Part shown: in pieces, positions 27,662-40,000 of the stretch | Layout of the letters: every line of letters starts with the position of its first letter | Numbering within the stretch: the first letter of the stretch is position 1 | DNA from: Musa acuminata AAA Group | Lineage: Eukaryota > Streptophyta > Magnoliopsida > Zingiberales > Musaceae | NCBI RefSeq assembly: GCF_036884655.1 | Contig: NC_088339.1 | Coordinates: forward strand, 23,725,001 to 23,789,000 | DNA length: 64,000 bases | Reading direction: 5' to 3' | Position numbers and translations under genes: made by a program | Notes under the pieces: generated by a model | Told to the model about the DNA's origin: nothing | The model's database searches: none | The model's input: only the letters and a program-made list of their open reading frames with translations

Positions 27662-29907
27662 AGTTCCTGCCAAAAGCAGAAAAAAGATGCTTATGTATCA
27701 AGCAGACAAAGTGAACATGTTCAGAATTGCATCAGATATGGTACATAATTGAAGAACTTCTGACACAAGCAGTCACCAAAGCACATATACAAGTAGCAAT
27801 TTGTCTGATGAAAGAAACAGTAATCACTTAACCACCTGAAGAGCAAAAACAGTAGATGATAATAGCAGACTGCTAACAAATTATTCTTTTACAAAAAAAA
27901 ATGTTTTGCAAAACCTGGTCACTAAAACAATAAATGATATTTGCAGACTGCTTAATATTTCATGTTTCTCTAAAAGTTGCTGTTTATTTAATGAACAATA
28001 TTTCCTCTTCTTTGTGAATAAATAGCCAGATCATGAAGTTAGCACCGAGTAGTTAACTCTCAACATGTATCAGCCATATTGCATAACACACATCATGCCA
28101 ATTGATGGCCAGCACCGATCCCAAGGTGTCATACATAAAAGGGTTTTAAAGATTTGTAGGGATGATCAGTTCAAGGAGTCTCAGATAAGTTTTGGAAATT
28201 TTTGGATAAGGTTCAAGTGTTACAGAACTCATGTAATTAAGATTTACTGGCACAACAGCATGTGGCATATCCGCACAATATGAATTGAACCAACAAAAGG
28301 CAAAGACACAGAATCTCACTGGTACTTGTGTCCTTGTGTTAGCTAAACATTCAATTGGATACCTAGAAACTTGCAAGGCTAAGCTGGTGGGTTACTCTAA
28401 CCCAGTGTATTTGTTTTTTCTCTTATGAGCTTGACCTATTAAGAACAGCATGAGATCAAAAGTTACAGGCATTTCCAAGGACACCAACACATATTTGGAT
28501 GATTCAAGGAATGCCAAGGTGTAAGTTTTTCACCTCGTTCATATGTTGATAACAATTGTGACTGATCAAAAAGAAAGAAAAAAAGGTCAAATATTCACAA
28601 ATCATTCACTTATTCTGTTTGGACTTTAAGTACATAAAGTCATATTATCTTTGTTTGACAATAAACAAGCACAATTCCTTCATAGCAGCTTTTCATGGAA
28701 ACCATTATTCGTTAAATATCCTTCAACAAGACATAAGATCTGGATTCAAATGTCTTACATATTTACCATATTGTATAAAAGAAAAAAACTAATCTTATCA
28801 GTAATTGTAACACCCTGGTTTAATCCCACATCCGAAGTGGGTTAAGGATAAGCATCCCATCAAGTCTGGTCGTGACACCTAATACAAGCTCCAATAGGAT
28901 TGAAAGATCAAGATTTCAGAACCACATTTTTACACTGACAAGCTTAGAAAGATCACTTTCTAGCAGAGCCCAACCTCTCCTGACTCGTCACTTTCTCAAA
29001 TAAAAAAAAAATTCCATTTTACACTTAACACTTCTTCGGACACTCAGATAACCTACCTATACCGCCAGAAATAGCAAGTAATCTGCATCTCCAGCCTCAA
29101 AACCAACGCCATCATCTACTAACACACTTACACTGGAAAAGGAAAGAAGCAAGACAAATCCAACCAAGTCAAGCACACAAATGCTCCAAGCCACATCATA
29201 GGGCTTCATTCTCAATTTATAACTAAAAACAAGGGTTGCCTAGTGCACGAGACTCCCATAAATGTGAGTTCTGCACATACCCTTGCAAGCAGGGAGGCTC
29301 TTTAACTTCGATTCATGACTAAACCCTAAAGAACATACAAAACCAATTGCCGGCCTCACCACACCGAATTCCAGAGGCCATCACAACACACACCGGAACA
29401 CCACCACAACCCATCATCCATTCTCCAAGAAACCCTACTCCTTACCTCAAATCCACCAAAACCGGTACCGGAAAAACGGATCCAACCACGAATCCACCCG
29501 CATAGGGGGCAAACTCCGCGAAGCAAGCGAGAGATTCGGAGGGAGAACTCACAGGAAACAGCGGCTGTCGAGATCACGAGATCGGACCGAGATGGAGCAG
29601 CGAGCGGGAGCTGCAGCCCATCCACATGGCTAACCGATGCAAGGAATAGAGAGCAAAAGAGGCCGATGACGACGGATGCTTGTCCTTTATGTATCAGAGA
29701 GACCACCATAGCGCGGGTATACGACGACATCACAGCCGCCCATATTCAGATCGACGGCTGGTGTGGTCGTGGACGGTAGCCATTGGATTGTTGCGCTTGT
29801 CGTGATGGCTTTGATGGGCCCGTGATGTGGTGCATTTGCGGTCCATGTGACCATGTCGTCTTCATGCACATGAGCTACCATTGTGCTCTAGTGCTTGTCA
29901 CTGTTAG

Positions 29908-29939
<32 letters not shown>

Positions 29940-30721
29940 CGATTTAATTTCATATCAATAAATAATTTAGAATCATCGAGTTATTATTCCATCAAATTGA
30001 ATCATGATGCGGTAATAATATTTGTGTGACATATGTGTTATTCATTTTATTGATGCACTAATTTTAATATGCCCGAAAACAAAATTAGATGTCAAGATAA
30101 TAAACAATTTTACATGTGTTACATTTCTGATGAATTCAACTGGTTTTAGTTTCTCAAATGATGTTCTTTGCATGGTTGATTAATGGCTAATTGGTTAAGT
30201 TTTATATCAATTTTCTATGATAAATCAAATATTAATTTGTTGCTCCTATGATGTGTGTAGCCACCATCTGATGTGCTCATAAAATTTTATATAATAATGT
30301 ACAAATAGAAGAAAACCAAAAATAAATAAATTTCCATCTCACATTTGTTACTTCCCATATAATATGATGGTCTTGATATTATCTAGATCGATCTCTGAAA
30401 GTACATGGACAATACATTTTCTCATGCACTTTGGAAAATAAATGCATCTTCCATTACCAAAGCCACAAAATGGGAGCTACATTTTACATCTCAAAACTAC
30501 ATATAAAATGTGGTTCTTCAGCATGGAAGGGCAAATATCAATTCAAACTATCCAAAACAGTATGCACAAAGGATAAGATAGACAAAAATAACAACTCCTT
30601 GGGCTACTTGTTTGACTTGATGCACAAGAGATTACTAAGGATTCTCGTTAAGATGAGTGATTGTCGTAATCATTCTTGTTCTTCCATGATTATCAGTATA
30701 GATTTCGACTAGACTTATTTG
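27662..30721. other. FRL3 5' leader/promoter and intergenic stretch
   Basis: No protein family is recognised. A splice-donor-like GTGAGTT on the minus strand near 29550 could end a non-coding first exon of FRL3, with the intron reaching the acceptor at 27667. Near 28807 a TGTAACACCC block with a CCCACATCCGAAGTGGG inverted repeat resembles a dispersed repeat. A (TA)n run lies at 29908-29938. The region 29940-30720 is AT-rich with nothing seen. Confidence 0.4.
29908..29938. repeat. (TA)n microsatellite
   Basis: An uninterrupted TA run of about 30 bases in intergenic DNA. Confidence 0.9.
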
Positions 30722-32500
30722 TTACTTTGCGACAATAAGCTCATCCAGATTATCACTGATACTTGGAGGCAGCAAAAGAAGATCATCATCTGCAGTGAAA
30801 TGGTATTTCTTCCTGATAGCTCTTAGAAGCCGGTACACTTCAAACATCATAAACTGGAGTAGCTCAGTGTCGTAGTCCTTCCCGATCAATGACTTGTCGA
30901 TCGCATCCTGAAGAAGAGAGTTGTTTGAAAGAAAAGTCACCCACTCCACCAAACTGCCCTTAAAACTTTCAGAAGCATTAGACACCTGAGTGGGTTTTTC
31001 GCCGGTGACCAATTCAAGAAGAACCACTCCGAAGTTGTAAACGTCGCCCTTCGGTGTTGCAACTAGCGTGCGAGGATATTCAGGAGCTACATAACCCAGA
31101 TCAGCAAACTCGCCATTCACGAAAGTGCTAAGATGTGTATCAACAGGATTCATCAGCCTTGAAAGTCCAAAATCGGATATTTTAGGCTCATAATCCTTGG
31201 CCAATAGGATGCATTTAGAACTAATATTATGATGAAGGATGTGAGGATTGCAGATGTTGTGAAGCCATGCCAATCCTTTTGCTGCTCCAATGCTAATCTT
31301 CAGCCATGTTGGTGGCCACTCCAAATTTTTGTCTTCAGCACCTGAACGATGTAGCTGATCGTAAAGAATACCATTTGGGATGTACTTGTACACCAACAGC
31401 CTCTCCTTTTTGGCAACACAATAACCCAACAGGGGAACAAAGTTTTGATGTCTGACATTTCCAAATGTTGTCATCTCAGATACAAACTGGTTCTCAGATT
31501 TCTGAGTCCTGAAACCGCTTGATGGCAAGAGAAGTGCCATCTGCAAGTGTTACCTTGTACATTGTCCCTGTTCTCCCAGTGCCAATCATGTTTTCTTTAC
31601 TGAAATCATTTGTTGCTTTCATGAGATCACCCAATTTCATCTTCGATACAGGCTTATCGAACATCAAAACCTATACATAAGAAATATGTCCTTTAAGCTT
31701 CACATAAATCAAGCATAGAAAAATAGAAACATAGATAAAGAAGAGAAACCATCATCCTAGATTAGAACGTCAACTGAAATTTCAGATCATTAACAAGATG
31801 AAGGGTAAAGTCAGCTTTCATAGACTTGGCCGACTTGTTTTCTTCTACGTCTGTCTCTTTCTTCTTGAAAGGCATTTTACGCATACAGAAGTATAAAACA
31901 AATCCAACAACAACAATGATCATTATAATACCACCAGTAGCTGAGCCTATAATTACCCCAGTATTACCCTTCTTGGAATTCACTGTACAATAATTCGAAG
32001 GTGCCCCATAAAAATGGCGGTTGTTTAAAAAATTTGATGCTTTGACTGGAGCATGCGATAAAGGAATTGGGATAAGTGCAACCAGAGAGATTCAGTGGAA
32101 TTTCACCTGAGAAATTGTTGAATGAAAGGTCAAGCGATGTGACATAAGGTAACCTTTTTGAAATATCCGCAGGAATCAATCCAGAAAGGTTGTTTCTTGA
32201 GAGATCCAGCCCAGTCAAGCTTGTGCAATTCTCAAGTCCTGAAGGAAATTGACCTTGAAGTCCCATATTGGAGAGCGCAGATTCAGGACCTTGTTTTCAT
32301 CAGGATGCCAACATTCCACACCAGCAAAGCTGCATATGGACCCTTCCAATATATTGTCGATTTCCATGAGTAGAACAGGTTGTTTTCAGGGTCTTTCAGT
32401 GATTGCTGTAAGATTCTTAAATAGAGTACCAGAAGGTCTGGTCTTCAAGGCCAATGATATTCAAATTCGAACTTGCTCCCCATTCTGAAATAGAAGCAAC
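30722..32500 (-). pseudogene. Broken BIR1-like LRR receptor kinase
   Basis: Read on the minus strand, pieces match the BIR1 subfamily in order. They are an N-terminal cap (SICSFAGVECWHPDENKVLN), two LRRs (LTGLDLSRNNLSGLIPADI, VTSLDLSFNNFSGEIP), a transmembrane segment (GVIIGSATGGIIMIIVVVG), juxtamembrane [15 protein letters not shown], a glycine loop [10 protein letters not shown], and a kinase tail ending LDELIVAK. Breaks: the signal peptide is not found, and stops and a frame change lie near 32270-32450. The later LRRs are missing. Non-coding sequence lies between the TM part and the kinase, with no good splice donor. A frame change puts TGA at 31494-31496. About 15 residues before [10 protein letters not shown] are absent. 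HHN stands where kinases have HRD; BIR1 relatives are also atypical there. A functional product is unlikely. Confidence 0.88.
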
Positions 32501-33198
32501 AGGATAAAAAATACCACTGGCTGCCCTTTTTTTTTTCCCAATGTTCAGTTAGATAAAGGAACGGATCTTCGCAAGAACAAGCAGTTCTGATGCCAATACT
32601 ACCGTATATTTCTCATCATGTGAGCATAGTTCCCAAGATGCAGTAATGAGCATAAACTAAAATCACATATAAAGCAGAACAATAACAACGATCAATCAAT
32701 TATATATCAGATGACAGAAGAAAACTCTAGAATAAGAAAGTAAACTTACAAGGATACTGAATAATTCTACGAACTTCATCCTAATCTAAACTATGCAACA
32801 AAAACATATACCTGACTCTCGCTGTAAAGTAGAATTTGGCTACAATGCTCCTTCATTTTCATTCACAATCATGAAACCCTAGGGGCCTAGACTACAGAAA
32901 ATAAGTAACTTTTGACATAAAAAGATGAAAAACTATAAACATGACCCACAACACTTAGAGAAAAACAGCATGATCAAAATTCTAATAGTTATAGTATGAC
33001 TATATTCTACCTCTATGTCATGGAAAAAAGTATTCTTAATAATGTAAGATGTACAATTTATATTGGAACAAGCAACTTAACTTCCAATATGGATAGACAA
33101 TAAAATCTCAACCAGAAGCAAATAAAGCCCAAAGAATCTCTGACAACATAATTCCTTTAGATTATACACGATTAAATATTTGGTAACATACTGTCATG

Positions 33199-33345
33199 GA
33201 CTTAGTTGGAATAGCCTAAGTCATGAGTCACTCTCACGGTAAAGTCACGGACTTAGCTAGAGTTACCTAAGTCATGAAGCACCCTTGCACCAACTTCTCA
33301 GACTTAGCTGGGATTGCCTAAGTCATGAGGCGCCTTTGCGATATA
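33199..33345. repeat. 51-bp tandem repeat, 3 units
   Basis: Units begin at 33199, 33250 and 33301 (period exactly 51). Each carries GACTTAG, a few variable bases, then CCTAAGTCATGA. GACTTAG and CTAAGTC are inverse complements, so every unit can form a short hairpin. Confidence 0.85.
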
Positions 33346-33529
33346 TGCATTCGCATAGGATCAACCTAGTTGCAACCTTGTACAGGTCCCGAAGGACCTG
33401 TAAAACAACAAATTGATTAGTTTAAAAACGAGCATCGGACAACTCCTAACATTTCGCAAAGAGGGAAGCTTTATAAGCAATACAACAAACACTTGGTGTG
33501 TAAGAGAAAAGAGAGGAAGGAGAGAACAA

Positions 33530-34116
33530 GGATTTTAGAAGGCTGAACGAATAGTTACAAGTTCACCAACAATTGCTCACTGGGTGTCGGGCGCGAAGCC
33601 GTCAAGTTAACGTGTGAACTTGTGAAGATTGTTTAATGCCTACCACTACCCTAAAGCCCCATCCCCCCTGATGCCACCCGGGGGGTTCCAAGGTGCTTAG
33701 ATGGCTGACGTTTTACGTGCGACTGCGATCTGTAGAAAATAAGTCGTGGCACGCGAAAACGAAGCCATTTTGGAGCAGTTTTGCTTGGTGCGGTAAGCGG
33801 TCACACTGCAACACTGTGAACAAGGACTTTAGAAGGCTGAACGAATAGTTGCAAATTCGCCAACAACTGTTCACCGGGTGTCAGGCGCAAAGCTGTCAAG
33901 TTAACGTGCGAACTTGTGAAAATTGTTAAATGCCCGACACTACCCCAAAGCCCCATCCCCCCTGATGCCACTCGGGGGGTTCCAGGGTGATGAAATGGCT
34001 GACGTTTTGCATGCGGCTGCGATCTGTAGAAAATAAGTCATGGCACACGAAAATGGAGCCATTTTGGGGTAGTTTTGCTTGGCGCGGTGAGCGGTCACAC
34101 TGTACCGCTGTGAACT
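33530..34116. repeat. 294-bp tandem duplication
   Basis: Two consecutive copies start at 33530 and 33824, both with AGAAGGCTGAACGAATAGTT and both ending near CGGTCACACTG followed by CTGTGAAC. They differ at scattered positions, many of them C/T or G/A. A CCCCCC...GGGGGG inverted repeat lies inside each unit. They may be a fragment of a larger dispersed repeat. Confidence 0.9.
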
Positions 34117-36244
34117 ATCGTTGCTTACATTTGTCAAGTAAAAACACACAAAACCAAGACAAAATATGCTGCCAAGCATCTGTACAAGCATGCAAAAGTA
34201 ACAAACGATTCGTTGAGCGAAGATGTTGTGGGTGCACGATGACCGTTCGTGACATTACAACCAACATAAGCTTTTTCTTTTTCATTTAAGAAACCAAAAG
34301 TTATGAAGCTAAAAAATTCACAAGAAATTAATCTGAACTACTTGCACCAATGACAATCCAGTTAGTCGTAGTAATCCACTCATAAATCTAAACATAAATA
34401 TAGAGGAAGAAAGAACAGACCAGCCTACCAATCAAGAATTCCACCCAAGATAATCTTCAAAAGATTCATCAACAAGCAAACATAATACGCAAATCCTTGT
34501 AGCAACCACAGAATTGGACCATGAATAACTAGAAGGAAATCATCACATGCATAACCTATAAAAGAGAAAACTGAGGAATCGTTCATTCGTTCTACACTTC
34601 ACTGAATCAAACATCACTGAGCCTCAACAAACTTCCATGATACCAGCCCATCCAACACCATAAGCCACTATTTCAGGATACTAGATAAACTGAAAGGATA
34701 GTAGAAGACCAAAGATCTCTCATTTTTACCCCATGCTTCATCAAAACCCTCCAAACTCGCAGCAACCAACTAAAAGACAAAATTTCACGACACATGAGCT
34801 TAGAAAGATCAATCCGCAGACTAAAAATTTCACATGTACAGAATAAATACATGATAAAACCTAGGTCACCAAAATAATGAACAGATAACAAGAAAAAGCA
34901 ATCAAAGAACATCGTAGAACACCAAAAAAGATCCCAATTTGATCACTAACCAAGAATGCCGAGGCCAAGAGGCAGACCGTGACCGCGAGCAATCCATGAG
35001 AAACCCTCTCTCTGCTCTCTGGAGATCCCAAATTGGGGACGTGGAGCTCAAAGGACGAGACTTTCTCGTTCCCTGAGTGTCTCTATTCCACTCCGCTGCT
35101 CCAGTAAAGCACGAGATACAAGGAGTGGAAACTTCATCGCAACCGCGGAAAACACCACCTCGAGTAACGAGAAAGCACGCGAAAAATAAGAGGCAACTCT
35201 CATCTATTCCCACAACATATCCCACCAAAATCCAAAATTGGGTATTTTTTATCTCATCGATTCCCCTTTTCGTACTCATCTCCTCTTTGATTTGGCGGAC
35301 AGTCGACCGTCTTGAGATTGCCATCAACATTCAACTCTCCCGTTCTTTTCTCCTGTAGTTGACATCAACTGTCGCGTTCCGTCAGCCAACCCCTCCACCG
35401 TTGAAGAATACATAAAACCAATCATCTGTCCGTTGGATTTCTCCTCCAGTCAACGAGACCGCGAATCTCCACCGTCGATTTCATCCCGGAAACGCCCAGT
35501 ATCCCGACTTGGGCCCCGCCTCACCTCTTCGTAACGTTCTGTTACCAACGTGTCAAATGACTACTGCTTGAAACGAGGGTCCCACATAAACGGTGATGCT
35601 TTCTTCCTCTAAAAGATACTTTCCCTACGTTCTTAACCTACTGACGGATACCTGTGCTGTGATTGGAGACAGTTGTGGGGCCCACATAAAGGGTACACTT
35701 TGCTTCTTTGACCGGTCTCGTGCATGAGGAGAGACGCAGAGGTTGCTTATCTTCACCGGCGTTAGATGCCTGCAACAGAACGAGACGACTACAATTCGAT
35801 TTGGACTCTCTAAAGTCAACGTGGAGACTCATGACGAGCCGATTCGGCCGCCTTCTCTTTTCTTCTCGCGCGATCAATTTGGTCACCGTCGCTTCATCCG
35901 TCGTTTCCCATTCGCCAAAGAGGGATCGTCATCTCTCCTCTCTCCCGACTCGTTCGTTAGTCGTGGATGGTATGGATTGACGGGTGATGAATCGCATCGT
36001 CAAGAACCCAATCACCGTGCGGATCACCATTTCGTGACTCCTCGTTGCGACCGAACGTTGTGGCACCTCTTGACGGGGCGGACGTCGACGACCCCTCCAA
36101 GGCTGAATCAGAAACGAGTGGAGGCGTGGCGTATGCGCTGGAGAATCCCAAGCTCGATAAGAACGGTCCTGCTTCTTCGATTTCCACCAGGAATCCCTCG
36201 TCCTGCCTCCTTCCGCGTTAGATTGGAGTAGGGTTTCAAGAACT

Positions 36245-37074
36245 CAAGGGTTACGATCGCCATTGCGTAGCTGAATTGATCTGTCAAAGTCTTTTCTTTA
36301 ATCGGTTCTCTAGAGCTATCGCGATTTCTCGATCTGTCGCTCACTACCAGCGCACCTCAAGTAAGCCTCCTCCTCTCCTCTTACTTGCCGCTTGTGATGT
36401 TTGGAAATACCCAATCGGGAACAATGATCCAAACAAACTCATATCCTGCACCTTCGATCCATAGAATAGGCAAAAAATGGCGGTCAAGAAGAACTTTTGG
36501 GATTCCTGTTCGCAGAACAAGTTCCAACAGGGCCTAAATAACTTGTTTTCCTGTTGTAATCGTAGTTACTCCGTTTCGCTTTTCTTGGGTTTGGCTTCCG
36601 TGTTTAGTTCCGGTTTACAAGTTGCGAATTTGGAATTGAGCACAATCGTCCAAGAAAATTCATAAGCTGTAAAACTTTGATCTAGCGAACAAGCAAGAAT
36701 TTTCCGCAAGTTAAAAATTCTGGGAATCATATACTGATAACAAATTTCAACTGGACCTAAATAGCTTGCTTTTCTGCTTAGTTGTAGGTTGTTTTATCTT
36801 GCACTTTTTTGTCCTTAAGTTTGTTGTTTATATCCAGCTTTCAAGATAAGAATTTTCCTTAATTTGATAAACATCAGTGCTGATACACAATAAAGATGAA
36901 AGTCTAATGTTTTCTAGCTCTTCTTCTTTGCTTTAATATGAAATGATGATCAACCATCTTGGATGGGAAAAGAACTGTTTATGTATATAAACAATTATCA
37001 AATAATTTTTTAATATTCCATTGGATATTAGCTTATTATGATTTAATGTCAGGGTCAAAAAATAGAACTTGACA
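36245..37074 (+). other. Probable 5' UTR with intron of NAD+ synthetase
   Basis: A good donor (CACCTCAA then GTAAGCC at 36361) and an acceptor (TTTAATGTCAG ending at 37052) frame a 692-bp intron. A 22-base second UTR segment leads to the ATG at 37075. The transcription start is not determined. Confidence 0.5.
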
Positions 37075-40000
37075 ATGAGGCTGTTGAAGGTGGCATCATG
37101 TAACCTAAACCAATGGGCCATGGATTTTGACAACAATCTGCAGAATATCAAAGATTCAATCTCGAGGGCTAAAGAAGCGGGTGCTAGAATTAGGATAGGT
37201 CCAGAGCTTGAAGTTACTGGTTATGGCTGTGAAGATCATTTTCTGGAGCAAGACACTGTTTCTCATGCGTAAGTTTCTTTTGTATAATGAGATTTTTTAT
37301 TTTTAATTACATTTTTTTAATAGTGAGCACTAGATGTCATCTGAAAAATGAGCTGAAAAATTGGGATGACAATAAGAACATCTTTATTTGTAAATCGTAT
37401 GTATGAACCAAGATGTCAAATACTGTTTGGACTGACATGTATGAACCGGTATCTATTGCTTCAACTGAGGATTGGTATTGGACCATATTGTTTGGTATAT
37501 TGCCTGGGACACTAGTACTTGTATTGGTTCAACTAATTGTTAAAATGAGTAACGGACGTGGACTGAGATTTAAATCCTTGAGCAGTAGTATGCTATTATT
37601 AGTAGCCCTATTTTCCTTTTACTAATGGAGTTTAAGCATTTTGGCTGCAGATGGGAATGCTTGAAGGATATTCTTTTAGGCGATTGGACTGAGGATATAC
37701 TGTGTAGTATAGGTATGCCTATAATTCATGCAGGTGTAAGATATAACTGCCAGGTTTTCTGCTTGAATAGAAGGATACTTATGATCCGCCCAAAGATGGC
37801 CCTTGCAAATGATGGAAATTACAGGGAATTTCGATGGTTCTCAGCTTGGACTTTTAAAGACAAGCTCATTGAATTCCAACTCCCGACAGATGTCTCTGAG
37901 TCCATATCACAGCATTCAGCACCCTTTGGCTATGGTTACATCCAGCTTTTAGATGCGTAAGCAGCTCGATGATGATTTCTAGTAATGTAGCATGATGCAT
38001 ACTTTGTACTTTTGTAGTCTTTTTGTGTTCTGTTTTTCTTGTTGGTGCACATGATTTTGATTAGATGTCAAAGATCAATGTTATCCACTTGCTAAATCTT
38101 TGGTAACCGTGAAGAATAATCCATGTTTGTGTGATTCTTTTTTCTGCTTAAAGTTTCTTCAGTTTTTTCATCATAAAGTTGCTTGCAAATAGCCCATGTT
38201 TGTATAATCACTTCTATAATCTATTAACATTTCCAAATTGGTATTAGAACTATTTTTGGATGCTATTCATTACCTTTTCCTTCCAATTTTTTACAAACTT
38301 TACAAAACTTTATTGTTGCCCCATCATTTTCCTCCATCATAGATATTCCTGTGGAGGTCTCTCTTTTACTGGGGATTATCATCTAGAATTTTAGCTGAAG
38401 CTTACCCACTTTGAGTTGACAATTAGATATGAGAACAATTTTGCTCATACTCCTTGAGTCCAGAAATTGGAGAAATGGTTAGTTCATCAGTAATTAGTTT
38501 GTTTATCCTGGTTATATTAATTATCTGTATTTTCTGTTAGAATTGGTGACTGTTTTTGTAGTCGTTTAACTTCTAAAGCGTTCTGTCTGTCGCTATAAGG
38601 TTTTATAAATTTATAATTGATGCCTGTGACTCCTGAACTGCTTGTTTTGGTATTATCGCCTGTTTTCAGATCTGTGGCTGCTGAAACATGTGAAGAGCTC
38701 TTTACTGCTAATGCTCCTCGAATTGCACTAGCATTAAAGGGCGTTGAGATTTTTACGAATGCCAGTGGAAGTCATCATCAGCTGAGAAAGCTTAATCTTC
38801 GAATGGATGCAATAAAAAATGCAACCCGTTTTTGTGGAGGCATTTACATGTACAGTAATCACCAAGGATGCGATGGCGGCCGCCTTTACTATGGTGTGTC
38901 ATTTATTTTTTCTTTGAACTTGGTAATTGTTAGTTTAGTTTTGCATTGGTCATGCTCTACTGGTTATGGTGGTTTCAAATATTTATGGAACATAGTGATA
39001 ATCTTTAACCTGATTTTGGCATCAACATTTGCTTTCTGTGCCTTGTGTCAGCTGGGTATATAGAATGTTACATGCTATCAACACAGTCCAACATCATAAT
39101 ATGCTTACACAAGCTATTGGGATTGGAAAGAAAAAGAAGAGAAAGGAAAACCAAAAAGAAAAAGTGAAAATATAACTGTTGATCAAACAAGGTCCACTAT
39201 CTTTGACAGGATTAGTTGTGGACACTCAATGTCAGTACAATGTTTCTAGAGGCACTCGATTATGCTGATTGAACCACTCATTCCATTGCATAATTTCCTG
39301 GAATGTGGAGTATTCTGATCTTTGTAAGACTGCCTGTGTGGATTTGCATTTAGCTTGGCTCATGGTATGTGAGGATGGTGTTGGTTCATTAGATTGGGTC
39401 ATGGTATGTACCGAACCACTTGAGTTGCTTTCTTCATTAGTAAGATATTTTGGTTTGCTAGGTAATTTATCTCACTTGGCCATAAGTAATGGTGGTAGAA
39501 CATTTGAAACCTTTGAACTAGTTAATATATTTGTACTTGTCTAAGTATTTTTTGTCATTTTTAGCTTTTCTTGAATCAATGTGTCAACAAACTTGAATAA
39601 CATTTGTGGAACTGGAACGAAAAATCTGGCAATCAGGATCTTATGATCATTGGGAGTGAAATGGCCATTGAACGTTGATGGCAATCCCATAGGGTAGGGT
39701 GATTCTGGTAATTATGACACTGTGATCCATGACCCAATCTGGTTGTGTATCGGTATTATCAGGTAGTTCCTGTTACACTTCTTGGTACTGTTATCATTCA
39801 CACTTACATGATAAAGCAGAAAGAGTTATGAGATCTTTGCCAAGGGGTTCATGACACTTTTTTGCTTTTTTTGCATAGTGGTTGAAAATTGAAGCTTTTA
39901 TGTTCCACCGGCTGTGTTCTTATACGATAAAGCATCTTTTTTGTATAACTATGTAGAACCAAATAATACACTTAGTTGCTTTGTTTTTTCATATTTCTTG

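Larger units (their letters stand above)
32501..36244. other. Intergenic stretch with tandem repeats
   Basis: No intact gene is recognised. It contains a three-unit 51-bp repeat and a two-unit 294-bp repeat, listed separately. Minus-strand open frames at 34902-35330 and several on both strands at 35600-36230 match no known family. Part of 34900-35000 could be a lost upstream exon of the BIR1-like pseudogene (GTTAGTG donor-like site near 34950), but this is weak. The last few hundred bases are presumed promoter of the NAD+ synthetase gene. Confidence 0.4.

Noticed and set aside
29356..29733. Minus-strand frame starting with a signal-peptide-like stretch near FRL3
   Set aside because: The hydrophobic start looks attractive as a receptor signal peptide, but it lies downstream of the kinase of the BIR1-like pseudogene, so it cannot be its N-terminus. 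It probably belongs to the FRL3 5' leader.
34902..35330. Minus-strand 142-codon frame
   Set aside because: No family match. A donor-like site makes it a weak candidate for a lost upstream exon of the BIR1-like pseudogene, not a gene of its own.
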